Assembly: GCA_902764545.1 (NCBI GenBank)
Contig: CACWWC010000003.1
Coordinates: 62,001-126,000, forward strand
DNA length: 64,000 nt
Source of the DNA: an uncultured Erysipelotrichaceae bacterium
GTDB taxonomy: Bacteria; Bacillota_I; Bacilli_A; RF39; UBA660
Direction of reading: 5' to 3'
Part shown: positions 44,756 to 54,093 of the stretch, one piece after another
Layout of the letters: each line of letters opens with the position of its first letter
Position numbering within the stretch: position 1 is the first letter of the stretch
Position numbers and translations under genes: made by a program
Notes under the pieces: generated by a model
Databases searched by the model: none
The model's input: the letters and a program-made list of their open reading frames with translations, nothing else
Told to the model about the DNA's origin: nothing

Positions 44756-44784
44756 TTGACAGGAGTAATTAAATTGTGTACAAT
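44756..44784 (+). promoter_or_regulatory. Strong promoter of the peroxide-defence operon
   Basis: Consensus TTGACA (44756-44761), a 17-nt spacer and TACAAT (44779-44784). The sequence TAATTAAATTGTGTACAATTTAATTA around the -10 contains the inverted repeat TTAAATTG/CAATTTAA (44769-44776 and 44781-44788 region), a candidate OhrR operator. Confidence 0.65.
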
Positions 44785-44806
44785 TTAATTAGAAAAGGAG
44801 AAAAAT

Positions 44807-45343
44807 ATGATATATGATTTCATAGTAAAAGGAAGAAAAGATACTGAAGTAAAAGTCAGTGATTATAAAGGAAAGGTAATTATTGTTGTTAATACAGCAA
44901 CAGGATGTGGATTTACGCCTCAATATGAAGCACTAGAAGAATTATATAAAAAATATCATACAAAGGGTTTAGAAATCCTAGACTTTCCATGTAATCAGTT
45001 TGGGCATCAAGCTCCGGGTGACGATGAAGAAATTCATGAATTTTGTACTGCAAAATATAAAACGACATTTGACCAATTAAAAAAGATAGATGTAAATGGA
45101 GAAAATTCCGATCCATTTTGGAAATATATTAAAGAAAATTCTCAAGAAGAATACATTCATGGAATGAAAAATAAACTTGCCATGAAAGGTATTGAAAAAA
45201 TGAGCACAACATGTAAGAATGAAAAAGATATAAAATGGAATTTTACAAAATTTTTGATTGATAGGGAAGGAAATATTGTAGGGAGATATTCGCCAATAGA
45301 AAGTTCACTGGTAATGGAAGACAAGATTAAAGAAATTATATAA
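44807..45343 (+). CDS. Glutathione peroxidase family thiol peroxidase
   Basis: A 178-aa peroxidase of the GPx family. The active Cys is in NTATGCGFTPQYE (normal Cys codon, no selenocysteine), with the partner Gln and Trp in FPCNQFGHQAPG and KWNFTKFLID. In bacteria without glutathione such enzymes run on thioredoxin, and trxB and trxA are the next genes. It reduces hydrogen peroxide and organic peroxides in the cytoplasm. AAAAGGAG precedes the ATG. First gene of the operon. Confidence 0.93.
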   Translation: MIYDFIVKGRKDTEVKVSDYKGKVIIVVNTATGCGFTPQYEALEELYKKYHTKGLEILDFPCNQFGHQAPGDDEEIHEFCTAKYKTTFDQLKKIDVNGENSDPFWKYIKENSQEEYIHGMKNKLAMKGIEKMSTTCKNEKDIKWNFTKFLIDREGNIVGRYSPIESSLVMEDKIKEII

Positions 45344-45358
45344 AAAGAGGGGAAAATA

Positions 45359-46252
45359 ATGTACGATATAATTATAGTAGGAGCAGGTCCTGCGGGGATG
45401 ACAGCAGCACTATACGCCAAAAGAGCAAATAAAAAAGTATTAATCTTTGAATCAAAAACATATGGTGGACAAATTGTTAATACACCAGTCATAGAAAATT
45501 ATCCCGGAATACCAGATATTTCTGGATTTGATTATGCCACGAATTTATATAATCAAATCATATCATTAGGTTGTGAAATAAAATTTGAACCAGTGATTAG
45601 AATTGAAGATGATTTAACAGTAATAACTCCTAAAAATAAGTATGTTGCGAAATCAATCATAATAGCAACTGGTGCGGAAAATAGAAAATTAAAACTAGAA
45701 AATGAAGAAAAGTTTATAGGCAAAGGAATATCATATTGTGCAACATGTGATGGAAATTTTTATAAAAATAAGACTGTTGCGGTAAATGGAGGTGGAAATA
45801 CTGCATTAGAAGATGCAATCTACCTTTCAAATATTGCAAAAAAAGTATATCTAATTCATAGAAGAGATGAATTTAGAGGAGAAAATAAATACATAGAAGA
45901 TGTAAGAAATAAAAATAATATTGAATTAATATTAAAAAGTACCATTACTAAAATTATTGGTGATAATAAATTAAAAAGTATAGAAATAACTAGCATCGAT
46001 AACAAAAAACAACAGATTGAGGTAGATGGATTATTTATAGCAATTGGGCAAACTCCGAATAATGAGGTATTTAAAAATATAATAGATGTTTCTAAAGAAG
46101 GGTATATTATATCTGAAGATGGTGTTCATACAACAAAAAAGAATATTTATGTTGCAGGGGATACAAGGATAAAAGATCTTCGTCAACTAACAACAGCCGT
46201 GTCAGATGGTGCAATAGCAGCAACGACGGCAATAAAAGAAATGGAGGATTAA
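45359..46252 (+). CDS. trxB: Thioredoxin reductase
   Basis: A 297-aa flavoenzyme. FAD-binding GAGPAGMTAALYA (residues 7-19), redox pair CATCD near 130, NADPH motif GGGNTALEDA near 150 and the closing VAGDTRIKDLRQLTTAVSDGAIAA are all present. It recharges thioredoxin with NADPH electrons. AGAGGGG precedes the ATG, 15 bases after the peroxidase. The length is a little short for the family but complete. Confidence 0.95.
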   Translation: MYDIIIVGAGPAGMTAALYAKRANKKVLIFESKTYGGQIVNTPVIENYPGIPDISGFDYATNLYNQIISLGCEIKFEPVIRIEDDLTVITPKNKYVAKSIIIATGAENRKLKLENEEKFIGKGISYCATCDGNFYKNKTVAVNGGGNTALEDAIYLSNIAKKVYLIHRRDEFRGENKYIEDVRNKNNIELILKSTITKIIGDNKLKSIEITSIDNKKQQIEVDGLFIAIGQTPNNEVFKNIIDVSKEGYIISEDGVHTTKKNIYVAGDTRIKDLRQLTTAVSDGAIAATTAIKEMED

Positions 46253-46254
46253 AA

Positions 46255-46560
46255 ATGGAAGTAAAAGAAATACAAGAAAATGATTTTAAAAAAGTAATAA
46301 ATGATAATGGAAAAGTATTGGTAGATTGCTATGCAACATGGTGTGGACCATGCAAAATGTTATCTCCAATAATAGAACAGGTAGCAAGCACAACGGATGA
46401 TGTAAAGTTTTACAAACTGGACATAGATGAAGCAGAAGAAGTTGCAGGTGAATATGAAATAATGTCAATCCCAACACTATTATTTTTTAAGGATGGCAAG
46501 TTAGAAACAACAAAAGTGGGGTTTGCTCCAAAAGAAGAAATTGAAGAAATGATTAAATAA
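46255..46560 (+). CDS. trxA: Thioredoxin
   Basis: A 101-aa thioredoxin with active site WCGPCK near residues 28-33, cis-Pro in MSIPTLLFF, and the buried Asp in VLVDCYATW. It starts 2 bases after trxB with GGAGG within the trxB end. It would pass electrons from TrxB to the GPx-type peroxidase and others. Confidence 0.96.
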   Translation: MEVKEIQENDFKKVINDNGKVLVDCYATWCGPCKMLSPIIEQVASTTDDVKFYKLDIDEAEEVAGEYEIMSIPTLLFFKDGKLETTKVGFAPKEEIEEMIK

Positions 46561-46561
46561 G

Positions 46562-47020
46562 ATGAATAAATATGAACAATTAAAATTAGAAAATCAACTT
46601 TGTTTTCCACTTTATGTATGTTCTAAAGAAATTATTAGGAAATATAAACCATTTTTATCTAAAATTAATTTAACATATACTCAATACTTAGTAATGATGG
46701 TATTATGGGAAAATGATAAAATTAACCTTAAAACATTAGGAGAAAAACTGTTTCTTGATTCAGGTACCCTAACTCCTGTATTAATAAAATTAGAACAAAA
46801 AGGATATGTAAAACGTCAAAAAAACAAAATAGATGAACGCAATTTAATTGTAGAAATTACTAAAAATGGATCACTCTTAAAGGAACAAGCTAAGAATATA
46901 CCAAAAAGCTTATCACAATGCATACCTATATCAAATGAAGATGCATATAATCTTTATATAATATTAAATAAAATATTAAAAAATATCAATAAAGAAAAAG
47001 ATACCAGTTTAATTGACTAG
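46562..47020 (+). CDS. ohrR: OhrR-type MarR family peroxide-sensing repressor
   Basis: A 152-aa winged-helix regulator. The N-terminal LENQLCFPLYVCSKEI carries the reactive Cys 14 that OhrR proteins use to sense organic peroxides, and the family stretch LTYTQYLVMMVLWE, LFLDSGTLTPVLIKLEQKGYVKRQ and DERNLIV is well kept. It starts 1 base after trxA and so lies in the operon it probably represses. The classical target, an ohr peroxidase, is absent here and a GPx enzyme takes its place. Confidence 0.88.
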   Translation: MNKYEQLKLENQLCFPLYVCSKEIIRKYKPFLSKINLTYTQYLVMMVLWENDKINLKTLGEKLFLDSGTLTPVLIKLEQKGYVKRQKNKIDERNLIVEITKNGSLLKEQAKNIPKSLSQCIPISNEDAYNLYIILNKILKNINKEKDTSLID

Positions 47021-47042
47021 GATTTTATTTATTTGTTATAAT
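47013..47042 (+). promoter_or_regulatory. Promoter of the gene at 47066
   Basis: TTGACT (47013-47018), overlapping the ohrR stop, an 18-nt spacer and TGT-TATAAT (TATAAT 47037-47042). Confidence 0.65.
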
Positions 47043-47065
47043 TAATATGAATAAAGAGGGATTAT

Positions 47066-47974
47066 ATGTTAAAAGTAATAAGAAACATTCTAATTTTAAT
47101 TACATTATTAGGATTGTCAACATTAATAATAGACTTTAAAAGACTAAAAGATAATAAATCACCTATTTTTAATATAACAAGTTACAACGAGATAAAGCAC
47201 ATTCAAAACTATCGCGGGTTATTCTATCAAGCATCTAGAAAAACAAAGGTAAGTGACAAAGAACCGATAAAAGACTCAAGTGAAATTTATTTTTATATAT
47301 TAACAAAAAAAATTAATATTACAAATAAAAAAAATAGCATTAAAGAAGAAAGTATGATAGTTGAACTAGAAAACAACATATCCTGTAATGATAATTCAAT
47401 CCTATATTATGCTGATTTAGATATAAAAATTTATACGTATTGTATAAATAAAATAGACATTACAATGAACAATAAAAAAGATTCTCTTCTTAACTTTTTA
47501 AAAAAAGACAACAACCTAATTAATACACTATTAGATAAAATATCATATACCGGTCTAATTAATTCAACAACGGAGATATATAAAACAGTAAATTTAGAAT
47601 CTGAAAGTAACTTCAAGGTTTTTAAATGTAACCAAGAAGGTATAAATGATGTATATATAACACCAAAAAATGCCAATATACAGTCAGATTTTTGTACATA
47701 CAAAGATGATGATTTAAAATTTATATTTGAAATTGAAGAAATTACCTCAACAGAAGAACAATCAAAACAAGAAGAAGTATTTTATGAAGATGAAAACTAT
47801 ATATACAAATTTAATGAGCAAAAATCAGAAAATATATATATCACTACTCCAAAAGTGAGATTGTCAGAAGAAAAAAGAATACCACTAAAAGAAGTATTGT
47901 ACGAAAAAATTCTAACTATAGATGATTTAGAAAAAAAGGGATTGAAATTTGAAAAAATACCTAAAACTCAATAA
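47066..47974 (+). CDS. Hypothetical membrane-anchored protein
   Basis: A 302-aa protein with one N-terminal helix (residues 6-22, RNILILITLLGLSTLII). The remainder is extracellular in prediction, with five or six scattered Cys and a Glu/Lys-rich end. No domain is recognised. AGAGGG precedes the ATG. It has its own promoter and lies 17 bases before the patatin-like gene, so they are likely co-transcribed. Confidence 0.68.
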   Translation: MLKVIRNILILITLLGLSTLIIDFKRLKDNKSPIFNITSYNEIKHIQNYRGLFYQASRKTKVSDKEPIKDSSEIYFYILTKKINITNKKNSIKEESMIVELENNISCNDNSILYYADLDIKIYTYCINKIDITMNNKKDSLLNFLKKDNNLINTLLDKISYTGLINSTTEIYKTVNLESESNFKVFKCNQEGINDVYITPKNANIQSDFCTYKDDDLKFIFEIEEITSTEEQSKQEEVFYEDENYIYKFNEQKSENIYITTPKVRLSEEKRIPLKEVLYEKILTIDDLEKKGLKFEKIPKTQ

Positions 47975-47991
47975 ATGAAAATGGTGATATT

Positions 47992-48831
47992 ATGAAAACA
48001 TTATTAATTCTTGAAGGTGGAGGGCTAAGAGCTATATATACAGCAGGAGTGTTAGATTGCTTTTTAAAAAATAATATTAAAGTAGATGCTGTAATAGGAG
48101 TCTCCGCCGGAGCATTATTTGGAATAAATTATCTCTCAAAACAACAAGGAAGAGTAATAAGATATACACTGGAAAATGCAAATAACAAGGATTATATGGG
48201 AATATCATCATGGATAAAAACTGGAAATATTATGAATAAGGATTTTTGTTTTAATAAACTTATTTATGAAACAGATCCATTTGATTTTAAAACTTTTAAC
48301 AAGTCTAAAATAGAGTTTTACGTTACTGTTACAAATGTTGAGACAGGTAAAGCAGAATATAAAAGAATAAATGATATTGAAGAAGATATGGAATATTTAC
48401 GAGCATCAGGCTCAATGCCCATAGTATCAAAAATAGTAAAGGTAAATGGCAAAAAATATCTAGATGGAGGAATTTCCGATTCAGTTCCTATTAAATGGGG
48501 CCTAAAAAATGGATATAAAAGAATAATAATAGTGGAAACCAGGCCAAAAACATATCGTAAGAAAAAATCCAAATTATTACCTTATAAAATATTATACAAA
48601 GACTACCCACGTTTAGTTAAAACAGTTAAAGAAAGATACAACATCTATAATAAAACAAAAACTTATATAGAAGCATTAGAAGAAGAAAATAGAGTGTTTG
48701 TGATAAGACCAACAGAATATATCAAAATAAAAAGAATTGAAAATAATAAAGATAAGATTCAAGAAATGTATAGACTAGGATTAAAAGACGCGAACGAAAG
48801 GTTAAAAGAATTAAAAAAATATATGAAATGA
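47992..48831 (+). CDS. Patatin-like phospholipase
   Basis: A 279-aa lipid acyl hydrolase of the bacterial patatin family. Oxyanion hole EGGGLRAIYTAG (residues 7-18), nucleophile Ser in GVSAGALFG near 38, and catalytic Asp in DGGISDSVPI near 161. The length and the C-terminal RPKTYRKKKSK stretch fit the YjjU/RssA-like subgroup. GGTGAT precedes the ATG. The last four bases overlap the start of tag. Confidence 0.92.
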   Translation: MKTLLILEGGGLRAIYTAGVLDCFLKNNIKVDAVIGVSAGALFGINYLSKQQGRVIRYTLENANNKDYMGISSWIKTGNIMNKDFCFNKLIYETDPFDFKTFNKSKIEFYVTVTNVETGKAEYKRINDIEEDMEYLRASGSMPIVSKIVKVNGKKYLDGGISDSVPIKWGLKNGYKRIIIVETRPKTYRKKKSKLLPYKILYKDYPRLVKTVKERYNIYNKTKTYIEALEEENRVFVIRPTEYIKIKRIENNKDKIQEMYRLGLKDANERLKELKKYMK

Positions 48832-49385
48832 GTCAGTTAAAAAGATGTAGATGGGTAAACTTAAATAATGAAACTTATATAAAATACCACGATGAGGAAT
48901 GGTCAATTAAATCATATGATGATAAATATTTGTTTGAAATGTTACTATTAGAATCATTCCAGGCAGGTCTTTCATGGGAATGTATTCTAAACAAAAGAGA
49001 ACACTTTAAAGAGGCATTCGATAATTTTGATTACAATAAAATATCAAAATATAGAGATGACAAAATAAATGAACTATTAGAAAATAAGAAAATAATTAGA
49101 AATAAATTAAAAATAAAGGCTGCAATCATAAATAGTAAAATATATATAGATATTCAAAAAGAATATGGAAGTTTTTCAAATTATATTTGGTCATTTACTA
49201 ACAGAAAGCAAATTATTCATAGTGGTAAAAAAACTTATACAAGAAATAACTTGTCAGATAAGATTTCAAATGATTTAAAAAAGCGAGGTATGAAATATGT
49301 TGGGACAGTAATTATTTATTCATATCTTCAAGCAATAGGTGTGATAAATGATCATGACTATGATTGTGATTTTAGAAATAGTTAA
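48828..49385 (+). CDS. tag: DNA-3-methyladenine glycosylase I
   Basis: A 185-aa base-excision repair enzyme that removes 3-methyladenine. RCRWVNLNNETYIKYHDEEW at the start carries the first zinc Cys and the substrate-contacting Trp and Glu; FQAGLSWECILNKREHFKEAF is the classic core, and GVINDHDYDCDF holds the last His and Cys ligands. It overlaps the patatin gene (ATGA) and has no separate ribosome site of strength, so it depends on coupling. A terminator overlaps its stop. Confidence 0.94.
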   Translation: MSQLKRCRWVNLNNETYIKYHDEEWSIKSYDDKYLFEMLLLESFQAGLSWECILNKREHFKEAFDNFDYNKISKYRDDKINELLENKKIIRNKLKIKAAIINSKIYIDIQKEYGSFSNYIWSFTNRKQIIHSGKKTYTRNNLSDKISNDLKKRGMKYVGTVIIYSYLQAIGVINDHDYDCDFRNS

Positions 49386-49404
49386 GTACTTGACTATTTT
49401 TTTT
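49376..49404 (+). terminator. Intrinsic terminator after tag
   Basis: AAATAGT (49376-49382) pairs with ACTATTT (49393-49399), extended by AAG/CTT inside, then a T run. Confidence 0.75.
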
Positions 49405-49439
49405 GTTTATTATATTATTAGGTAGGCAAAGGAGGGACA

Positions 49440-49898
49440 ATGATTAATCAAAATATTATTTTAGAAGTAAAAAAGCTAAATTTAGCTATTGGAAAATACT
49501 TATTTGAAACACATAGCAGGAAAAATATAAAAATACCACCAAGTCCTCTCCAAACGGAAATCTTATCTATATTACTACAATCGAAGAAAGCATTATATAT
49601 AAAAGACATTCAAAAAAGATTGCAAATATCAAAGGCTGCTGTAGCAGAAGCAATTGATAAAATGGAAAGAAAAGGTTATATAAAAAAAGAACCATGTAAA
49701 AGTGATTTAAGAAAAATAGAGATAAAATTGTTAGATGAAGGCAAGAAAACATATATAGCTCTTAATAATAATATAAAAAAAGTAAATGAAGTTCTATTAG
49801 AGAATATATCGCAAAAAGAAATGGAAGATTTTTTAGGAATTATACATAAAATAGAAAAGAATATAAGAAAGAAGGAAAATAATGATAAAGTTATTTAA
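49440..49898 (+). CDS. MarR family regulator of the ABC exporter
   Basis: A 152-aa winged-helix protein: ALYIKDIQKRLQISKAAVAEAIDKMERKGYIKKEPCKSDLRK is the DNA-binding part with wing, flanked by dimerisation helices. AGGAGGG precedes the ATG. It overlaps the first exporter gene by 17 bases, the usual layout for MarR-controlled multidrug ABC pumps, so it probably represses its own operon. The inducer is unknown. Confidence 0.88.
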   Translation: MINQNIILEVKKLNLAIGKYLFETHSRKNIKIPPSPLQTEILSILLQSKKALYIKDIQKRLQISKAAVAEAIDKMERKGYIKKEPCKSDLRKIEIKLLDEGKKTYIALNNNIKKVNEVLLENISQKEMEDFLGIIHKIEKNIRKKENNDKVI

Positions 49899-51642
49899 AA
49901 ACTTAACAAAAAAAGATTTATTGATAATACTAGCTGTTATATTTTTAGTAATATTTTCAGTTTATTTAGATTTAAAGTTACCAGAATACATGAGTGAGAT
50001 AACAAAATTAATTCAAACAGAAGATAGCACATTAAATGAAATTCTAACATCAGGTCTGATGATGATGTTATGTGCAGTTTCATCATTAATATGTACAGTT
50101 GTAACGGGATATCTAACTTCACTTTTAGCAGCACGTTTTTCAAGAAGTATTCGAAGGAAAATATTCTCAACTGTAGAAAGTTACGGTGTAGCTGAAATTA
50201 AAAAATTTCAAACAAGCAGCTTAATTACTAGGACCACTAATGATGTAACACAAATCGAAATGTTATTAGCAATGGGATTACAGTTTATAATAAAGTCACC
50301 TGTAATGGCTGTATGGGCTTTAGTAAAGATATTGAATAGAAGTAGTGAATTAAGCATAATAACTTTTATAGGAGTAATCATAATAGTACTAACAAACATC
50401 TATATTATAAAGAAAGTATCACCACGTTTTGAAAAAATGCAAAAACTTACAGATAAAATAAATGGGGTAACCAGAGAAAATTTAACAGGTATCAGAGTAA
50501 TTAGAGCATTTAATGCAGAAAATTTTCAACATGAAAGATTTGAAAATGTTAATAATGAATTAACATCAACACAATTAGCTAATCAAAAAACATTTTCTAT
50601 TATGGAACCAATAATGACATTTGTCATGCATTTTCAAAATCTAGGTATATATTTTGTCGGAGCATTTTTAATAATGCAAGTAGGCATAATTGAAAAAATA
50701 AACCTATTTAGTAATATGGTTGTATTTTCAAGTTATGGTCTACAAGTAATAATGTCATTTTTAATGCTGACAATGATTTTTATGATACTCCCAAGAGCAC
50801 AAGTTTCAGCCAAACGTATTAATGAAGTATTAGATGAGAAAATATTGGTTCAAGATGGAAATTATGATAAAGATACAAAAGAAAAAGGTACAGTAGAATT
50901 TAAAGATGTATCTTTCAAATACCCAGATGCAGATGAATATATATTGAAAAATATTTCATTTAAAGCAAATAAAGGAGAAACAGTAGCATTCATTGGATCA
51001 ACTGGTTCAGGTAAATCTACATTAGTAAATCTTGTGCCAAGACTGTATGATGCAACCGAAGGGGAAGTAATAGTAGATGGAGTAAATGTTAAAGAATATA
51101 AGTTAAGTTCTCTAAACAATAAATTAGGATATATTCCCCAAAAGGCAGTTATTTTTACAGGAAGTGTAGAAGATAACATTTCATATGGCACAAACGGAAA
51201 AAGAAAGCCTAATAAGAAAAAAATAAAAGAAGCAATTGAAGTAGCACAAGGAAAAGATTTTGTAGAAAAAATGAATGAAGGTTATTCATCTCATCTAGCT
51301 AGAGGAGGAACAAATATAAGTGGAGGTCAAAAGCAAAGGCTATCAATTGCAAGAGCAATCGCAAGAGATCCAGAAATATACATATTTGACGATTCATTTA
51401 GTGCGCTTGATTATCAAACAGATGCAAAATTAAGAACAGAGTTAAAAAGATACACTAAAGATGCAACAATATTGATTGTAGCTCAAAGAATAGGTACAAT
51501 TATTAACGCAGATAAAATTATTGTGTTAGATAAAGGTGAATGTGTAGGTATAGGTACACATAAAGAATTATTAAAAAATTGTGATATTTATAAAGAAATA
51601 GCCCTATCACAGTTAAGTAAGGAGGAGTTAGAAAATGCCTAG
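49882..51642 (+). CDS. ABC exporter half, degenerate-site subunit
   Basis: A 586-aa fused permease-ATPase with six membrane helices in the first 310 residues. Walker A is GSTGSGKST (about 372-380), signature NISGGQKQ and Walker B IYIFDDSFSALD. The catalytic Glu after Walker B is replaced by Asp, as in the non-catalytic site of heterodimeric exporters (TM287/288, LmrCD, BmrCD). It would pair with the next gene product. The gene starts inside the MarR gene end behind AAGGAAAAT, and overlaps the partner by 8 bases. Confidence 0.93.
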   Translation: MIKLFKNLTKKDLLIILAVIFLVIFSVYLDLKLPEYMSEITKLIQTEDSTLNEILTSGLMMMLCAVSSLICTVVTGYLTSLLAARFSRSIRRKIFSTVESYGVAEIKKFQTSSLITRTTNDVTQIEMLLAMGLQFIIKSPVMAVWALVKILNRSSELSIITFIGVIIIVLTNIYIIKKVSPRFEKMQKLTDKINGVTRENLTGIRVIRAFNAENFQHERFENVNNELTSTQLANQKTFSIMEPIMTFVMHFQNLGIYFVGAFLIMQVGIIEKINLFSNMVVFSSYGLQVIMSFLMLTMIFMILPRAQVSAKRINEVLDEKILVQDGNYDKDTKEKGTVEFKDVSFKYPDADEYILKNISFKANKGETVAFIGSTGSGKSTLVNLVPRLYDATEGEVIVDGVNVKEYKLSSLNNKLGYIPQKAVIFTGSVEDNISYGTNGKRKPNKKKIKEAIEVAQGKDFVEKMNEGYSSHLARGGTNISGGQKQRLSIARAIARDPEIYIFDDSFSALDYQTDAKLRTELKRYTKDATILIVAQRIGTIINADKIIVLDKGECVGIGTHKELLKNCDIYKEIALSQLSKEELENA

Positions 51643-53737
51643 GCCAGAAATGAAACAAGAAAAATCAAAAGATTTTACAGGTTCAATGAAAAGATTATTT
51701 AATAGCCTTGGTTCTTGGAAAGCCATTCTTATCATATCAATAATATTAGGTTTTTTTAGCGCAGCCCTATCCGCAATAGCGCCAAATAAGCTTGCTGATT
51801 TAACAGATGTAGTAAGTGATGGAATAAAACCAAACGTTAAAAAACTTGAAATAGTCTCAGAAAAGATAGGAAATAATATTGTTAAAAATTTAAACATAAA
51901 TTCAAAAGAGATTAATATAACAAAGAATACTGATAATGAGCAATATAAAATAATGTTAAAAAAATTCAATAGTATGTCAATTGAAGAAAAGTCAAATCTT
52001 CTAGAAGACTTTGAAATAGATGGTATTAAAATATCAAAGAATGATCAAATAGAATATCTAAATATAATTTCTACAATTGACGAAAATACAATTACAAACG
52101 ATTTATTAAAAAAGTTAGATAAATTACCAAAATCCATAAACAAATTAGTAGAACCAAAAATGAATGTAGAAAATCTAAAGAAAAGATCTATGATTTTAGC
52201 TACCATATATCTATTAAGTTCTATATTAATATACATTGAAAGTATTATGTTAGCTTATATGTCAAATGGCTATGCTAAAAGGTTAAGAACATCAATCTCA
52301 ACAAAAATTAATAAATTACCACTAAAATACTTTGATAATCATGAAACAGGAGATATATTATCAAGAGTTACAAATGATGTTGATACAGTAGGTATGAATA
52401 TAAATCAAAGCATATCATCATTAGTAACTAATTTAACACTTTTTATAGGATCAATCATAATGATGTTTGTAACTAACTGGATTATGGCCTTAACTGCAAT
52501 ATTATCAAGTATCCTAGGTTTCATATCATCCTTCTTTATATTAAAGAAAAGTCAAAAATATTTTGTAAAACGTCAAAGTGAACTAGGAGAAATAAACGGA
52601 CATATAGAAGAAATATACTCTGGTCATAACGTTGTAAAAGTGTACAACGGTGAGCAAGAAGCGATAGAAAAGTTTGATGAAATTAATAATCGACTATATG
52701 AGTCTAATAGAAAAAGTCAATTTTTATCAGGAATTATGCAACCGATAATGGGATTTATAGGAAACTTTGGTTATGTAGCAGTTTGTGTTGTAGGTGCATT
52801 GCTAGTAATGAACGATAAAACATCTTTTGGAACAATTGTGGCATTTATGATTTATATAAGACTATTCACAAGACCATTATCTCAAATAGCTCAGGCATTA
52901 ACTGCACTACAATCAACTGCTGCTGCAGCAGAAAGAATATTTGAATTTCAAGATGAAATAGAATTGTCTAATGAAGATAGTTTAACAGATGAGATTTCTA
53001 AAGAAGATGCTAAAGGAAATATAGAATTCAAAAACGTCTCATTTGGATATAATAAAGATAAGGAAATTATAAAGAATTTTAGTGCTAAAATAAAAAGTGG
53101 CCAGAAAATAGCTATTGTAGGTCCAACAGGCGCAGGAAAGACAACAATGGTAAATCTACTTATGAAATTTTATGAAATTAATAAAGGAGATATAATCATC
53201 GATGGAAAGTCCATTAAAAATCTTACAAGAGAAAATGTACATAAATTATTTTGTATGGTTTTACAAGATACATGGTTATTTGATGGAACAATAAGAGATA
53301 ACATAAAATATAATCAGGAAGAAGTATCCGATGAGACTATTTGGGATGCATGTAGAATTGTTGGCATAGATCACTTTATTAAAACATTACCACAATCACT
53401 ATCTGCAAATATCAATGACAGTGAATCAATATCATCAGGTCAAAAACAATTAATCACAATTGCCAGAGGAATGATTGAAGATGCACCATTCTTAATTTTA
53501 GATGAAGCAACATCAAACGTTGATACAAGAACAGAAGAATTAGTTCAAAAAGCAATGGATAAATTGACAACAGGTAGAACAAGCTTTATAATTGCACATA
53601 GATTATCTACAATAAAAAATGCAGATTTAATTTTGGTAATGAATGAAGGAAATATAATAGAGCAAGGAAATCATAATGAATTATTAGAAAAAAATGGATT
53701 TTATGCAAAATTATATAATTCACAATTTCAAAGATAA
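51635..53737 (+). CDS. ABC exporter half, catalytic-site subunit with large extracellular insert
   Basis: A 700-aa partner. Walker A GPTGAGKTT (about 495-503), signature SISSGQKQ (weak, with Ser for Gly), and Walker B LILDEATSNVD with the catalytic Glu. The Glu here and Asp in the partner show an asymmetric pair: one true and one degenerate ATP site. Between helix 1 (about 30-50) and helix 2 (about 190) lies a hydrophilic extracellular domain of about 130 residues, as in some LmrD/BmrD-type subunits. AAGGAGG precedes the ATG. Substrate unknown; drugs, peptides and lipids are all possible. Confidence 0.93.
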   Translation: MPRPEMKQEKSKDFTGSMKRLFNSLGSWKAILIISIILGFFSAALSAIAPNKLADLTDVVSDGIKPNVKKLEIVSEKIGNNIVKNLNINSKEINITKNTDNEQYKIMLKKFNSMSIEEKSNLLEDFEIDGIKISKNDQIEYLNIISTIDENTITNDLLKKLDKLPKSINKLVEPKMNVENLKKRSMILATIYLLSSILIYIESIMLAYMSNGYAKRLRTSISTKINKLPLKYFDNHETGDILSRVTNDVDTVGMNINQSISSLVTNLTLFIGSIIMMFVTNWIMALTAILSSILGFISSFFILKKSQKYFVKRQSELGEINGHIEEIYSGHNVVKVYNGEQEAIEKFDEINNRLYESNRKSQFLSGIMQPIMGFIGNFGYVAVCVVGALLVMNDKTSFGTIVAFMIYIRLFTRPLSQIAQALTALQSTAAAAERIFEFQDEIELSNEDSLTDEISKEDAKGNIEFKNVSFGYNKDKEIIKNFSAKIKSGQKIAIVGPTGAGKTTMVNLLMKFYEINKGDIIIDGKSIKNLTRENVHKLFCMVLQDTWLFDGTIRDNIKYNQEEVSDETIWDACRIVGIDHFIKTLPQSLSANINDSESISSGQKQLITIARGMIEDAPFLILDEATSNVDTRTEELVQKAMDKLTTGRTSFIIAHRLSTIKNADLILVMNEGNIIEQGNHNELLEKNGFYAKLYNSQFQR

Positions 53738-53766
53738 TATTCATTATAAATAAAGGAGTGAAAATC

Positions 53767-54093
53767 ATGGCAAAATATTGTGAAGGATGTGGAGCCGAAG
53801 TAAGTAATGAACAAATATATTGCCCATATTGTGGTAAGCAACAAAAACCATCAAATATCAAGAAAGAAAGTTCTTCAAGTAAATCAAAAATTGTAGCTGG
53901 CCTTTTAGGAATATTTCTAGGAGGATGGGGATTACATAGTTTCTACTTAGGAAATATAACAAAAGGTATAATCCAAATCATAGTTACTCTATTAACATGT
54001 GGTTTTGGAGCTATATGGGGTTTTATAGAAGGTATTCTTATATTGGTTGGAACAATATCTACTGATGCAGATGGTAATCCATTAGGAGAATAA
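53767..54093 (+). CDS. Zinc-ribbon TM2 domain protein
   Basis: A 108-aa membrane protein. A CxxC-CxxC zinc ribbon (CEGCGAEVSNEQIYCPYCG, split here: CEGC near 5 and CPYC near 20) leads into the TM2 domain: LLGIFLGGWGLHSFYLG, then GIIQIIVTLLTCGFGAIWGFIEGILIL, two helices with the conserved HxFYLG turn. ATG 53767 follows AAAGGAGTG. Role unknown; TM2 proteins are common in gut Firmicutes. The stop overlaps the next start (TAATG). Confidence 0.9.
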   Translation: MAKYCEGCGAEVSNEQIYCPYCGKQQKPSNIKKESSSSKSKIVAGLLGIFLGGWGLHSFYLGNITKGIIQIIVTLLTCGFGAIWGFIEGILILVGTISTDADGNPLGE

